Shown here: one piece after another, positions 42,561-51,372 of the stretch
Layout of the letters: the number at the start of each line of letters is the position of its first letter
Position numbering within the stretch: position 1 is the first letter of the stretch
From: Flavobacterium bizetiae
Lineage (GTDB): Bacteria; Bacteroidota; Bacteroidia; Flavobacteriales; Flavobacteriaceae
Direction of reading: 5' to 3'
Assembly: GCF_902804475.1 (NCBI RefSeq)
Contig: NZ_CADCSU010000040.1
Coordinates: forward strand, 38,328-102,327
DNA length: 64,000 bases
Translations under genes and position numbers: made by a program
The notes under the pieces: model-generated
What the model was told of the DNA's origin: nothing
The model's database searches: none
Seen by the model: the letters and a program-made list of their open reading frames with translations, nothing else

Positions 42561-43079
42561 ATGTTATCGAAAAATATTGAAGCAGCTTTAAACAAGCAAA
42601 TTCGCATAGAGGCAGAATCTTCGCAAACTTACCTTTCTATGGCTTGTTGGGCCGAAGTACACGGATTAGAGGGAATTGCACAGTTTATGTACACCCAATC
42701 AGATGAAGAACGCACACATATGCTTAAATTAGTTAAGTATATCAACGAACGCGGAGGTCACGCTCAGATTACCGATCTTAAAGCGCCAAAAACATCATAT
42801 TCTACTTTTAAAGAAATGTTTGAAGCTCTTTATGACCATGAAATCTTTGTTTCAGAATCTATCAATGAATTGGTACATATTACTTTTTCAGAAAAAGATT
42901 ATGCAACACATAATTTCTTACAATGGTACGTAGCAGAACAAATCGAGGAAGAAGCAACAGCTAAATCTATCTTAGATAAAATCAACTTAATTGGAGATGA
43001 CAAAGGCGGACTTTACTTGTTCGACCGTGATATTCAGCAATTAACGGTGACAAGTTCTATCGCTATTAACCCTAAATAA
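42561..43079 (+). CDS. ftnA: ferritin
   Basis: This is a 172-residue four-helix ferritin. The ferroxidase ligands are in place: Glu17, Glu50 and His53 (SDEERTHML), with further Glu in VAEQIEEEA. It oxidises and stores Fe(II) in a 24-mer cage. The family usually lies alone, as here. A -7-like TAACTTTA occurs about 20 nt before the ATG. Confidence 0.95.
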   Translation: MLSKNIEAALNKQIRIEAESSQTYLSMACWAEVHGLEGIAQFMYTQSDEERTHMLKLVKYINERGGHAQITDLKAPKTSYSTFKEMFEALYDHEIFVSESINELVHITFSEKDYATHNFLQWYVAEQIEEEATAKSILDKINLIGDDKGGLYLFDRDIQQLTVTSSIAINPK

Positions 43080-43125
43080 AAAAGTTAAAGTTTATTTAGA
43101 ACGCTTAAAAATAACTATTTTCTTT

Positions 43126-43133
43126 TATATTTG
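43126..43133 (+). promoter_or_regulatory. Bacteroidetes -7 promoter element for the Cys/Lys-rich mini-gene
   Basis: TATATTTG matches TAnnTTTG. It lies 26 nt before the TTG start at 43160, with GGAGG at 43151-43155 between them. Confidence 0.55.
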
Positions 43134-43159
43134 CTTCTGTTTTTAAATACGGAGGAAAA

Positions 43160-43345
43160 TTGGGCAAGAAAGAAAAAGATAAGGACAAGAAAAAGGATAA
43201 GAAGAAAAAGAAAAACGCAGCTATCCTTGACAAGATTAAAAAGTTGGAAAACTGCAAATCCTCTTGTTGTGAGAAATACAAAAAAAGCGAAAAAAAGCGC
43301 TGCTCACGATGTCCTATGTTTGATTTATTCAAAAAAACTGCCTAA
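43160..43345 (+). CDS. Lys-rich, Cys-rich mini-protein
   Basis: This is a 61-residue protein. Residues 3-19 are almost only Lys, Glu and Asp (GKKEKDKDKKKDKKKKKN). The second half has five cysteines (Cys32, Cys36, Cys37, Cys48, Cys51) in ENCKSSCCEKYKKSEKKRCS and RCPMFDLF, a likely zinc-binding knuckle. The start is a TTG preceded 4 nt earlier by GGAGG, a rare true Shine-Dalgarno in this group. A -7 promoter and a terminator (43358) frame it, so it is an independent gene. Nucleic-acid binding is a guess from charge and cysteines. Confidence 0.72.
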   Translation: MGKKEKDKDKKKDKKKKKNAAILDKIKKLENCKSSCCEKYKKSEKKRCSRCPMFDLFKKTA

Positions 43346-43357
43346 CAAAATACATAC

Positions 43358-43386
43358 AAAACCCACCCAATTTGGTGGGTTTTTAG
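43358..43386 (+). terminator. intrinsic terminator
   Basis: AAACCCACC, loop CAATTT, GGTGGGTTTTT. Confidence 0.85.
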
Positions 43387-43435
43387 TTTTAAAGTATCAT
43401 TTGCTTTTGATTTTAATAATACTCCAAATTTAATT

Positions 43436-44128
43436 ATGAAACACGACATTATAATACCCAAATCAAGTCTTGATTTTTTAACCCAACTTAAAGAAAACAA
43501 TAACAAGCCATGGTTTGAAGAAAATAAGCCTCAATACTTAAAAGAACTCAGTCATATCGAAAACTTTGCAGGTGCTCTGCTTGAGGAATTGTCTAAAACG
43601 GATGTTTTAGAAACCTCTTCGGGCAAAAAAAGTGTCTACAGAATTTATCGCGATATTCGTTTTTCTAAAGACAAAACTCCTTTTAAAACTTTTTGGGGAG
43701 GCAGCTATACACGAGCCACAAGCGCAAGACGTGGTGGTTATTATTTTCATCTTGAAAAAGGAAATAGTTTTTTTGCCGGTGGCTTTTGGGGGCCAAATGC
43801 CGCGGACATGAAACGCATCAGAAGCGAATTTGCGCACGATGCTCAACCGATGAAGAAAATATTGCAATCGAAAACCTTTGTAAAAACTTTTGGCACTTTA
43901 CAAGGTGAGCAACTTAAAACAGCACCAAAAGGTTACGATATAAATCACGAAGCAATAGATTTGCTTCGCTACAAACAGTTCCTGATTATTAAACGTTTTA
44001 CAGATGACGAAGTATTAAGTCCGCTTTTTTTAGAACAGGCTTTAGAAACCTGCAAAAATATGAGACCTTTTTTCGACTATATGAGCGAAATACTTTCAAC
44101 CGATATCAACGGTGCTTCGGTTTTATAA
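43436..44128 (+). CDS. DUF2461 family protein
   Basis: This 230-residue protein has the DUF2461 pattern LDFLTQLKENNNKPWFEENK, YRIYRDIRFSKDKTPFKTFW and GGYYFHLEKGNSFFAGGFWG, with R-Y-K style motifs in the C-terminal half (DLLRYKQFLIIKRFTDDEVL). Function is unknown; the family is common in bacteria. Length is normal. A long palindrome lies just after the stop. Confidence 0.92.
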   Translation: MKHDIIIPKSSLDFLTQLKENNNKPWFEENKPQYLKELSHIENFAGALLEELSKTDVLETSSGKKSVYRIYRDIRFSKDKTPFKTFWGGSYTRATSARRGGYYFHLEKGNSFFAGGFWGPNAADMKRIRSEFAHDAQPMKKILQSKTFVKTFGTLQGEQLKTAPKGYDINHEAIDLLRYKQFLIIKRFTDDEVLSPLFLEQALETCKNMRPFFDYMSEILSTDINGASVL

Positions 44129-44147
44129 TTACAATATAAAAATTTTA

Positions 44148-44178
44148 AACCCGACAGGTTTTAAAAACCTGTCGGGTT
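44148..44178. terminator. palindrome AACCCGACAGGTTTT / AAAACCTGTCGGGTT
   Basis: A near-perfect 31-nt inverted repeat between the convergent DUF2461 and ssb genes. It could be a terminator for both and belongs to a dispersed family (compare 16768-16799). Confidence 0.65.
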
Positions 44179-44198
44179 ATATCAAATTTGGCTAAACA

Positions 44199-44528
44199 TT
44201 ATCTGCTAAGCAACAAAATTTCGTTTACAATAACTTCGGTAACAAATCTTTTCTCACCGTTTTTGTCATAACTTCTATGGGTTAGTTTTCCCTAAATCGC
44301 GACTTCTTTCCCTTTTACCACATACTTTTCGATAATCTCAGCCGTTTTACCCCAGGCTGTCACACGATGCCATTCTGTTTGTTCGACTTTTTCGCCTTTA
44401 TCATTGGTGTATTTATCGTTTGTAGCAATCGTTAAATAGGCTAATTTTCTTCCACTGTCTAAAGTTCTAACTTCCGGATCACTTCCTGCGTTACCAATTA
44501 ATTGTACTCTGTTTTTCATTGCATTCAT
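44199..44528 (-). pseudogene. ssb: single-stranded DNA-binding protein interrupted by one in-frame TAG
   Basis: The ATG at 44526-44528 opens an SSB (MNAMKNRVQLIGNAGSDPEV, TEWHRVTAWGKTAEIIEKYV). After VVKGKEVAI a TAG occurs at 44292-44294. The frame then goes straight on as GKLTHRSYDKNGEKRFVTEV and VNEILLLSR to a TAA at 44199-44201, as a normal SSB would (the family has EGKL here). So a single base change, most simply GAG to TAG, separates a 78-residue product from a 109-residue one. The short form lacks the last OB-fold strands. It could be a fresh pseudogene, a sequencing error, or a read-through gene. A second, main ssb elsewhere in the genome is expected. Confidence 0.85.
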
Positions 44529-44706
44529 GGCGTGTAATATTTAAATGTTCGTATATAAAGAATTCGTTTATCAAATTCAACATGGCAAAGATGCGACGAC
44601 TTCAAAAAAATAATCGGTTATCAACTATTTACTTTCGGTTGTAACTATTTGTAAACGTTTGTAAATGGAAATATTTTTCCGTATATTTAACACAAATCAT
44701 ACTACA

Positions 44707-46236
44707 ATGCAAACAAAAATCAATAAAGTCGAATTACGAAATTTAGAATTCGACGACTATCAGCAGCTAAAAAATTCGATGGTTGAATCGTATCCAGAAA
44801 TGGCGAATTCATACTGGCGATCTAACGATATCAAAAAATTACTCTCAATATTTCCTGAAGGCCAACTTGTTATACTTGTTGACGGTATAGTTGTAGGATC
44901 AGCATTATCCCTAATTGTCGATGAGAAATTGGTAGACAAAAGACACAATTACAAACAAATCATTGGCGACTATACTTTCTCCACTCATAATCCTGATGGG
45001 GAAATTTTGTACGGTATAGACGTTTTTATCCACCCTAATTATCGCGGTTTACGTTTAGGCCGCCGTTTATATGATGCGCGTAAAGAACTTTGCGAGCAAT
45101 TAAACTTAAAAGCCATTGTTTTTGCAGGAAGAATTCCAAACTATTCTCAACATGCAAAAAAGATGACGCCAAAAGTGTACATCGATAAAGTAAAACATAA
45201 AGAATTACATGATCCGGTACTTTCGTTTCAGTTGAGTAATGATTTTCACGTTTTAAGAATTATTAAAAATTACCTGGAAGGCGACGAAGAATCTAAAGAA
45301 TTCGCTGTTCTTTTAGAATGGAATAATGTTTATTACGATGAAAGTCCAAAACTAATCAATCTTGAAAAAAGCGTGATTCGTTTAGGATTGGTACAATGGC
45401 AAATGCGTCAGTTGAATAATCTGGAAGAATTTTTTGAGCAATCAGAATTTTTTATCGACGTAGTTTCTGGTTACGGAGCTGATTTTGCTTTGTTTCCGGA
45501 ACTTTTTATTGCGCCTTTAATGGCCGATTACAATCATTTATCTGAAGCTGAAGCCATTCGTGAACTTGCCCGATATTCTGATCCCATCAGAAAACGCTTT
45601 CAGGAATTCGCCATTTCTTATAACATAAATATCATTACCGGAAGCATGCCGCTTTTAGATAATGGAAATTTATACAATGTCGGGTTTTTATGCAAAAGAG
45701 ATGGAACATCAGAAATGTACACCAAAATTCACGTGACACCAAACGAAGTGCAGCATTGGGGAATGAAAGGCGGATCGCATTTTAAGACTTTTGATACAGA
45801 TTGTGGCAAAATTGGAATCCTGATTTGTTACGATGTTGAGTTTCCGGAACTTTCAAGAATTCTGGCCAACGAAGGAATGAATATATTATTTGTGCCGTTT
45901 TTAACCGATACTCAAAATGCTTACACTCGTGTAAAACATTGTTCGCAGGCGCGTGCAATCGAAAATGAGTGTTATGTAGCCATAGCAGGTTGCGTTGGAA
46001 ATTTACCAAAAGTCAACAATATGGACATTCAATATGCGCAGGCATCTGTGTTTACACCATCGGATTTTGCTTTTCCTAGTAATGGTATAAAGGCCGAAGC
46101 GACTCCAAATACAGAGATGACATTGATTGTTGACGTCGATTTGAACTTGCTTAAAGAGCTTCACGAGCACGGAAGTGTAAGGATTTTAAAAGATCGCCGT
46201 ACCGATTTATATGAAATTAAAAAGATTGAGTCATGA
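44707..46236 (+). CDS. GNAT acetyltransferase-carbon-nitrogen hydrolase fusion
   Basis: This is a 509-residue protein from the ATG 44707. The N-terminal GNAT domain (about 5-150) has the acetyl-CoA loop HPNYRGLRLGRRLYDARKEL. The C-terminal nitrilase-type domain (about 220-505) has its catalytic triad: Glu in LFPELFIAP, Lys in YTKIHVTPNE and Cys in GILICYDVEFPE. Such fusions are common in Bacteroidetes. The nitrilase half hydrolyses an amide, and the GNAT half may acylate a related amine. Substrate is unknown. It overlaps the zinc-ribbon gene by 4 nt (ATGA). Confidence 0.9.
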   Translation: MQTKINKVELRNLEFDDYQQLKNSMVESYPEMANSYWRSNDIKKLLSIFPEGQLVILVDGIVVGSALSLIVDEKLVDKRHNYKQIIGDYTFSTHNPDGEILYGIDVFIHPNYRGLRLGRRLYDARKELCEQLNLKAIVFAGRIPNYSQHAKKMTPKVYIDKVKHKELHDPVLSFQLSNDFHVLRIIKNYLEGDEESKEFAVLLEWNNVYYDESPKLINLEKSVIRLGLVQWQMRQLNNLEEFFEQSEFFIDVVSGYGADFALFPELFIAPLMADYNHLSEAEAIRELARYSDPIRKRFQEFAISYNINIITGSMPLLDNGNLYNVGFLCKRDGTSEMYTKIHVTPNEVQHWGMKGGSHFKTFDTDCGKIGILICYDVEFPELSRILANEGMNILFVPFLTDTQNAYTRVKHCSQARAIENECYVAIAGCVGNLPKVNNMDIQYAQASVFTPSDFAFPSNGIKAEATPNTEMTLIVDVDLNLLKELHEHGSVRILKDRRTDLYEIKKIES

Positions 46237-46580
46237 AAACATGTCTCGAATGTTCTGAAAAAATTGTAGGCCGCGAAGACAAAAAATTCTGTTCAGACAG
46301 CTGTAGAAATGCCTACAACAACAAAATAAACAAAGACAGTACTAATTTCATGCGTAATGTAAACAACAAATTACGAAAAAATTACCGTATTTTGTGTGAG
46401 TTAAATACTGATGGAAAATCTAAAGCAACAAGAGATAAAATGATCAATAAAGGTTTTGATTTCGAATTCTTTACCAATATCTTGCAGACCAAAACAGGAA
46501 ATACCTACTATTTCCTGTATGATCAGGGATATCGATCTCTGGACAATGATTATTTTATGCTTGTTAAAAAAGAAATATAG
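46233..46580 (+). CDS. small protein with N-terminal zinc ribbon
   Basis: This 115-residue protein opens with a four-cysteine zinc ribbon (CLECSEKIVGREDKKFCSDS, then Cys in SCRN; CxxC-CxxxC type). A basic helix (NNKINKDSTNFMRNVNNKLR) and a C-terminal alpha/beta part (TGNTYYFLYDQGYRSL) follow. It looks like a DUF2116-type zinc-ribbon protein. Function is unknown. It is coupled by ATGA to the GNAT-nitrilase fusion and precedes the M28 peptidase by 6 nt, so all three are one operon. Confidence 0.72.
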   Translation: MKTCLECSEKIVGREDKKFCSDSCRNAYNNKINKDSTNFMRNVNNKLRKNYRILCELNTDGKSKATRDKMINKGFDFEFFTNILQTKTGNTYYFLYDQGYRSLDNDYFMLVKKEI

Positions 46581-46586
46581 TACGTA

Positions 46587-48980
46587 ATGAAGAAAAACCC
46601 CACCTCAATTCTGGCCATCGTCTGCATTTTAGCAATTCTTGGCATCATATACGCCTCAATGATGCCGCAATGGATTTCGAAAGATGAAGAAGCCCTTGCT
46701 GACTTTTCTACCGAAAGAGCACTAAACCAAGTCGAAATTATTGCGCAAAAACCACATTACGTTGGTTCGACCAATCATGAACTCGTTGCCAATTATCTTA
46801 AACTTGAACTTAATCGAATTGGATTGGAAACCTCAATTCAGGAAGGTTTTACACTAAACGACAAAGGATTATTAGTAAAATCTAAAAATATTCTGGCCCG
46901 AATAAAAGGAACTGACAATTCAAAAGCACTTTTACTTTTATCACATTACGACAGCGCACCACATTCATTTTCTAAAGGTGCCAGCGACGATGCCTCTGGA
47001 GTAGCCACAATATTAGAAGGAATTCGCGCTTTTTTATACGCCAAACAGCCACATAAAAATGATATTATTATTCTTTTTTCTGATGCCGAAGAATTAGGTC
47101 TAAACGGAGCCGCTCTTTTTGTCAATAAACATCCATGGGCAAAAGACGTTGGATTGGTGATCAATTTTGAAGCAAGAGGTTCTTCCGGACCAAGTTATAT
47201 GTTGATGGAAACCAACAAAGGAAATCAGGCACTTGTAAAAGAATTTGCAAATGCAAAAGCCCAATATCCGGTTTCAAATTCTTTGATGTACAGTATTTAT
47301 AAAATGCTTCCAAACGATACCGATTTAACTGTTTTTAGAGAGCAGGGAAATATTCAGGGTTTCAATTTTGCCTTTATCGACGGACATTACAACTATCATA
47401 CACAACAAGACGATGTTCAGCATTTAAGTAAAACCACACTAAAACATCAGGGAACTTACTTAATGCCTTTATTAGAGTATTTTTCGAATGTTAATCTAAA
47501 CGAAACAAATTCTGCAGACGATGATGTTTATTTTAGTGTTCCGTTCTCTTTTATAAGTTATCCGTTTACATGGGTTTTCCCAATGACAATCATTGCTTTA
47601 GGATTACTAATTATTTTTATTTTTATAGGAAAAGCCAAACGCGTCATTACTTTCAGAGAAATTTTCAGAGGATTTGTTCCGCTTTTAGGCGCTATCACTA
47701 TCTCAGGTTTAGTTACTTTTTTAGGATGGAAAATTCTACTTCAAATCTATCCGCAATATTCAGATTTACTTAACGGATTTACTTATAATGGCCATGCATA
47801 CATTGGCGCTTTTATAACATTAAGTATCGCCATTTCTTTTGCTTTCTACCACCATTTTTCAGAAGCAAAAATCACAATGAATCATTTTGTGGCGCCTCTG
47901 TTACTTTGGATTATTATCAATGCCTTTTTAGCCAATAGCTTAACCGGCGCAGGTTTCCTTATTATTCCGGTTTATTTTGGAATTCTGCTATTCGGTATTT
48001 TTGTTATTACACAACATTATAGTTTAGGAGTAAATTTATTATTCAGTATTCCTGCACTGGCCATTATTGCGCCTTTTATCGTCATATTTCCTGTTGGTTT
48101 AGGTTTAAAGATTCTTTTTGGAAGCGCCATTTTAACCGTTTTACTTTTTGGATTGTTACTTCCTGTATTTGGAGATTTCTATAAAAAAGGTGCCTGGACC
48201 ATGTTCTTTTTTGCCGTTTCGATCGGATTCTTTATTTATGCCGGTTACCATTCAGGTTACAAACAAGGTGAAGCCAAATCAAATAGTTTATTATATGTTT
48301 ATAATGCCAATACCAATTCGGCCGTCTGGACTACTTACGATGTAAATTTAGACGAATGGACTAAGACTTATTTGGGAGAAAAAAATCAAAAAGCCGTTGG
48401 TTTAAATTCGTTGCCACTAGCCAGCAAATATAATTCAGGTTTTACTTATAGCGCCATTGCTCCTGTTATTGATGTGCCAAAACCAACAATTGCATTTTTA
48501 AAAGACAGCGTTGTAGGCAATAATAGATATTTAAAAATCAAAATTACACCGAATAGAAAAGTCAATCGTTACGATATTTATGCTAATCCAAAAATGACCT
48601 TTTTTAATTTTAAAGCTAATGGTGTCGCAACTTCAGGCGAAAAAGGAAATCGTCTGGAAAGAGATGGCGGAAAAATACTATGCTATTATGTTGTAGGAAA
48701 TGAACCGCTTGTCATGGATTTCTATATTAATAAATCATCGGTTTTTGATATGGATTTAATTGAAAGTTCTTTCGATTTAATGACCAATCCGTTGTTTCAG
48801 ATAAAACCCCGAAGCGACTGGATGATGCCAACTCCTTTTGTTTTAAATGATGCCGTTTTAATTCAGCAAAAAATAAAAAAATATACAGCGCCCGTAGCTC
48901 CTCTTGTACCTGAGACAGCGGTAAAAGATAGCACTGTTGTTGTAAAAGACAGTTTAAAACCAGTTGTAAAACCAGAATAA
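46587..48980 (+). CDS. membrane-embedded M28 family peptidase
   Basis: This is a 797-residue protein. After an N-terminal anchor (ILAIVCILAILGIIYASMM) the M28 catalytic domain runs at about 45-310. Its metal ligands are in LLLSHYDSAPHSFSKGASDD (His120, Asp122, Asp134, Asp135), FSDAEELG (Asp166, Glu168, Glu169) and NFEARGSSG (Glu195). Then about eight to nine membrane helices follow (about 320-560), and a C-terminal beta domain. This is the Fxna/ERMP1-like plan. It probably cleaves amino acids from peptides on the outer face of the inner membrane. A C-terminal Pro/Val/Lys tail (VPETAVKDSTVVVKDSLKPV) is unusual. Confidence 0.88.
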   Translation: MKKNPTSILAIVCILAILGIIYASMMPQWISKDEEALADFSTERALNQVEIIAQKPHYVGSTNHELVANYLKLELNRIGLETSIQEGFTLNDKGLLVKSKNILARIKGTDNSKALLLLSHYDSAPHSFSKGASDDASGVATILEGIRAFLYAKQPHKNDIIILFSDAEELGLNGAALFVNKHPWAKDVGLVINFEARGSSGPSYMLMETNKGNQALVKEFANAKAQYPVSNSLMYSIYKMLPNDTDLTVFREQGNIQGFNFAFIDGHYNYHTQQDDVQHLSKTTLKHQGTYLMPLLEYFSNVNLNETNSADDDVYFSVPFSFISYPFTWVFPMTIIALGLLIIFIFIGKAKRVITFREIFRGFVPLLGAITISGLVTFLGWKILLQIYPQYSDLLNGFTYNGHAYIGAFITLSIAISFAFYHHFSEAKITMNHFVAPLLLWIIINAFLANSLTGAGFLIIPVYFGILLFGIFVITQHYSLGVNLLFSIPALAIIAPFIVIFPVGLGLKILFGSAILTVLLFGLLLPVFGDFYKKGAWTMFFFAVSIGFFIYAGYHSGYKQGEAKSNSLLYVYNANTNSAVWTTYDVNLDEWTKTYLGEKNQKAVGLNSLPLASKYNSGFTYSAIAPVIDVPKPTIAFLKDSVVGNNRYLKIKITPNRKVNRYDIYANPKMTFFNFKANGVATSGEKGNRLERDGGKILCYYVVGNEPLVMDFYINKSSVFDMDLIESSFDLMTNPLFQIKPRSDWMMPTPFVLNDAVLIQQKIKKYTAPVAPLVPETAVKDSTVVVKDSLKPVVKPE

Positions 48981-49004
48981 ATTCATTTTTCGAATCTAAC
49001 CATC

Positions 49005-49871
49005 ATGAAGAAAACATTTCTGCTTTTTGTTATTTTGAGTTTTTTTAATGCTAATAGTCAAACTTTAGAAGAAAAAATAGCTGCAAAAGCTTGTTCGTGC
49101 CTCGAAAAAAGCAAAGAGATAAACGAAGAGATCTACAGAAATTGTTTGACCAATTCAATGGCAGAAGTAGTTTTGAAAGACAAAGATGCAAAAGTAAGAG
49201 AAGGAATTAATACTGTTGAAGGAATCAAAAGTTTGCTTCAAAAATCTGATGAGACGATTGCCAAAACCTGCTCTAAATTTTTACCAAAAGCAGCTGAAGA
49301 CAAATCGGATATTTATTATAGCGATTCTAAAAACAAAGAAGCCCAAAACTCTTATACAGTTGCCAAAGATTTTATGCTGGCTAAAAATTATAAATTAGCG
49401 ATCGAAGGTTTGCAATTGGCATTAAAACAAGATCCTAATTTTGTTCTGGCACTTGATGATATTGCAGTTTGCTACAGACAATTGGAGGATTACGATAATG
49501 CGATCAAATATTATAAAAAATCACTGGATATTTATCCCGAAGGCGAATATGCCTTAATGAATATTGGAGTGGTTTATTCGCTAAAATCAGATTATAAAAC
49601 GGCTATAGAATACTACGAAAAGCTTATAAAATACCAACCCAACAATGCCGAAGGGTATTTTGGAGCAGGAAAAAATTACTTGCAAATAAACAATGATGAA
49701 AAAGCATTAAATGATATTTTTATAGCACACAGAATTTATAGCGCAGATAAATCAGAATATACCAAAGATACCGAAATGCTTATGGGTGCCATTTATCAAA
49801 AAATGGTCAAAGAAAACAAAGAAGACATCTTTAAAAAAATCGCGGCAGAAAATAATATTGCCATCGAATAG
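49005..49871 (+). CDS. exported TPR protein
   Basis: This 288-residue protein has a signal peptide (MKKTFLLFVILSFFNANSQ). A Cys-containing first part (AAKACSCLEKSKEINEEIY) and at least three TPR motifs follow (YTVAKDFMLAKNYKLAIEGL, LDDIAVCYRQLEDYDNAIKY, LMNIGVVYSLKSDYKTAIEY). It is probably a periplasmic scaffold. It lies 24 nt after the M28 peptidase and is the last gene of that operon before a strong terminator. Confidence 0.85.
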   Translation: MKKTFLLFVILSFFNANSQTLEEKIAAKACSCLEKSKEINEEIYRNCLTNSMAEVVLKDKDAKVREGINTVEGIKSLLQKSDETIAKTCSKFLPKAAEDKSDIYYSDSKNKEAQNSYTVAKDFMLAKNYKLAIEGLQLALKQDPNFVLALDDIAVCYRQLEDYDNAIKYYKKSLDIYPEGEYALMNIGVVYSLKSDYKTAIEYYEKLIKYQPNNAEGYFGAGKNYLQINNDEKALNDIFIAHRIYSADKSEYTKDTEMLMGAIYQKMVKENKEDIFKKIAAENNIAIE

Positions 49872-49888
49872 TGCTGATACAAATTATA

Positions 49889-49926
49889 AAAAAGGGCAAA
49901 CTTTACGTCTAAAGTTTGCCCTTTTT
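49889..49926. terminator. bidirectional intrinsic terminator
   Basis: AAAAAGGGCAAACTTT, loop ACGTCT, AAAGTTTGCCCTTTTT, between convergent genes. Confidence 0.9.
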
Positions 49927-49928
49927 CT

Positions 49929-50324
49929 TTAACAGGCGCATTCAATCTTTAAACCTGCTTTTACGCCGTTTGTGCCTTCGGTGGCATATCCGTCAAACTT
50001 CCACCACTCGATTCCGCCAATTAATTCTTTTACTTTAAAACCTAATTTTGCCATATTCAAAGCACCTCTTGTTGAGGCATTACAACCAATTCCGTCGCAG
50101 TACGTTACATACAAAACTTCTTTGTCCAGATGTTTGGTACTTTCAACCGTCATTTCGCGGTGCGGGATATTAATCGCGGTTGGGATATGTTCAGCTTCAA
50201 AGCCAAATGCTTTTCTCGCATCAATTACAATTACCTTTTCGCCATTACTCAATGCATCAAATAGATCAGAAGGATCCATTTCGAAGGCGAGTTTATTTTC
50301 GTAGTGTTTAATTTCTGCTTCCAT
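49929..50324 (-). CDS. rhodanese-like sulfurtransferase
   Basis: This is a 131-residue single rhodanese domain. VIDARKAFGFEAEHIPTAIN is the CH2A-like start. The active loop is TYCDGIGCNASTR with Cys76 and a second Cys81 (the usual active cysteine is the first). It can carry a persulfide and move sulfur. It is divergent from a LysR regulator with 145 nt between the starts, so the regulator probably controls it. The ending CAC adds two further cysteines. Confidence 0.87.
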   Translation of the reverse strand: MEAEIKHYENKLAFEMDPSDLFDALSNGEKVIVIDARKAFGFEAEHIPTAINIPHREMTVESTKHLDKEVLYVTYCDGIGCNASTRGALNMAKLGFKVKELIGGIEWWKFDGYATEGTNGVKAGLKIECAC

Positions 50325-50469
50325 TATTCTAGTTTTTAAGGTTTTGTTTTTTCAAAAGTAACTCAACATCATATCCTATAAAAACGAAAAGAATTCATCA
50401 ACTTGATTACTTTTTTTCATAGAAAACGCATTCTAAAATTTTGTTCCTTTGTATTCTAATTCCCAAAAA

Positions 50470-51372
50470 ATGGAAATCCGTCATTTACGTTTAATAAAAG
50501 CAATTGTTGAAGAAGGTAGCATCACTAAAGCCATTGATAAATTGCATTTGACGCAATCGGCCCTGAGCCACCAACTTAAAGAAGCCGAATACCAATTGGG
50601 AACTCCTGTTTTTTTGAGAACCAATAAAAAGCTGGTTTTAACCAAAGCCGGTGAGAAGATCTACGAATTGGCCAATGAAATTCTGGACAAACTTTCGCAA
50701 ACCGAATCTCAAATTAAACAAATGGTATACGGAGAACATGGTGAAATAAGAATTAGTACCGAATGTTTTTCGAGTTATCACTGGTTGCCGCCGGTTTTAA
50801 AACAATTTCATCTTTTATATCCTAATGTCGAATTGAAAATTGTAACCGAAGCGACTCATATTCCGTTACAAAAATTATTAGAAAATACTATTGATATCGC
50901 GATTATTAGCGATCAGATCAAAGACAATAACATCAAATATATTGAGCTTTTTCAGGACGAAATGGTTATGGTGGTTTCTGAAAACCACGCCTGGGCGAAT
51001 AAAAAATATGTTGTTGCGGAGGATTTCATTGATGAACATTTGCTGATTCACTCCCTTCCGATGGAAACGGTTACCGTTCATCAATTTCTTTTGGCTCCAG
51101 CCAAAGTCGCTCCCAAAAAGATTACCCCTCTCCCATTGACAGAAGCATCGTTAGAAATGGTTAAAGCCGATATGGGCGTCATGTCGATGGCAAAATGGGC
51201 ATTGTTACCACATTTAAAAAATAATCCAATTAGAGCCATTAAAATTGGTAAAAACGGTTTAAAGAGGAAACACTTTATTGCCATTCGCGAAAATGAGCAA
51301 TATCCTGATTACTTTTATCATTTTATCACCTTTCTACAAAACGAAATCAACCTGCAATGGAATATACAATAA
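50470..51372 (+). CDS. LysR-family transcriptional regulator
   Basis: This is a 300-residue LysR regulator from the ATG 50470. The winged helix-turn-helix is at about 1-62 (LRLIKAIVEEGSITKAIDKL, TQSALSHQLKEAEYQLG) and the effector domain at about 88-295. It is similar in layout to MetR. It is divergent from the rhodanese gene, which fits LysR control of a neighbour, perhaps in response to sulfur state; this is inference. The stop lies inside the next gene (16 nt overlap). Confidence 0.9.
   Translation: MEIRHLRLIKAIVEEGSITKAIDKLHLTQSALSHQLKEAEYQLGTPVFLRTNKKLVLTKAGEKIYELANEILDKLSQTESQIKQMVYGEHGEIRISTECFSSYHWLPPVLKQFHLLYPNVELKIVTEATHIPLQKLLENTIDIAIISDQIKDNNIKYIELFQDEMVMVVSENHAWANKKYVVAEDFIDEHLLIHSLPMETVTVHQFLLAPAKVAPKKITPLPLTEASLEMVKADMGVMSMAKWALLPHLKNNPIRAIKIGKNGLKRKHFIAIRENEQYPDYFYHFITFLQNEINLQWNIQ

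Noticed and set aside
43105..43332. Minus-strand 75-residue frame opposite the Cys/Lys-rich gene
   Set aside because: Ser/Phe-rich shadow of the Lys codons on the other strand; the plus strand has promoter, Shine-Dalgarno and terminator.
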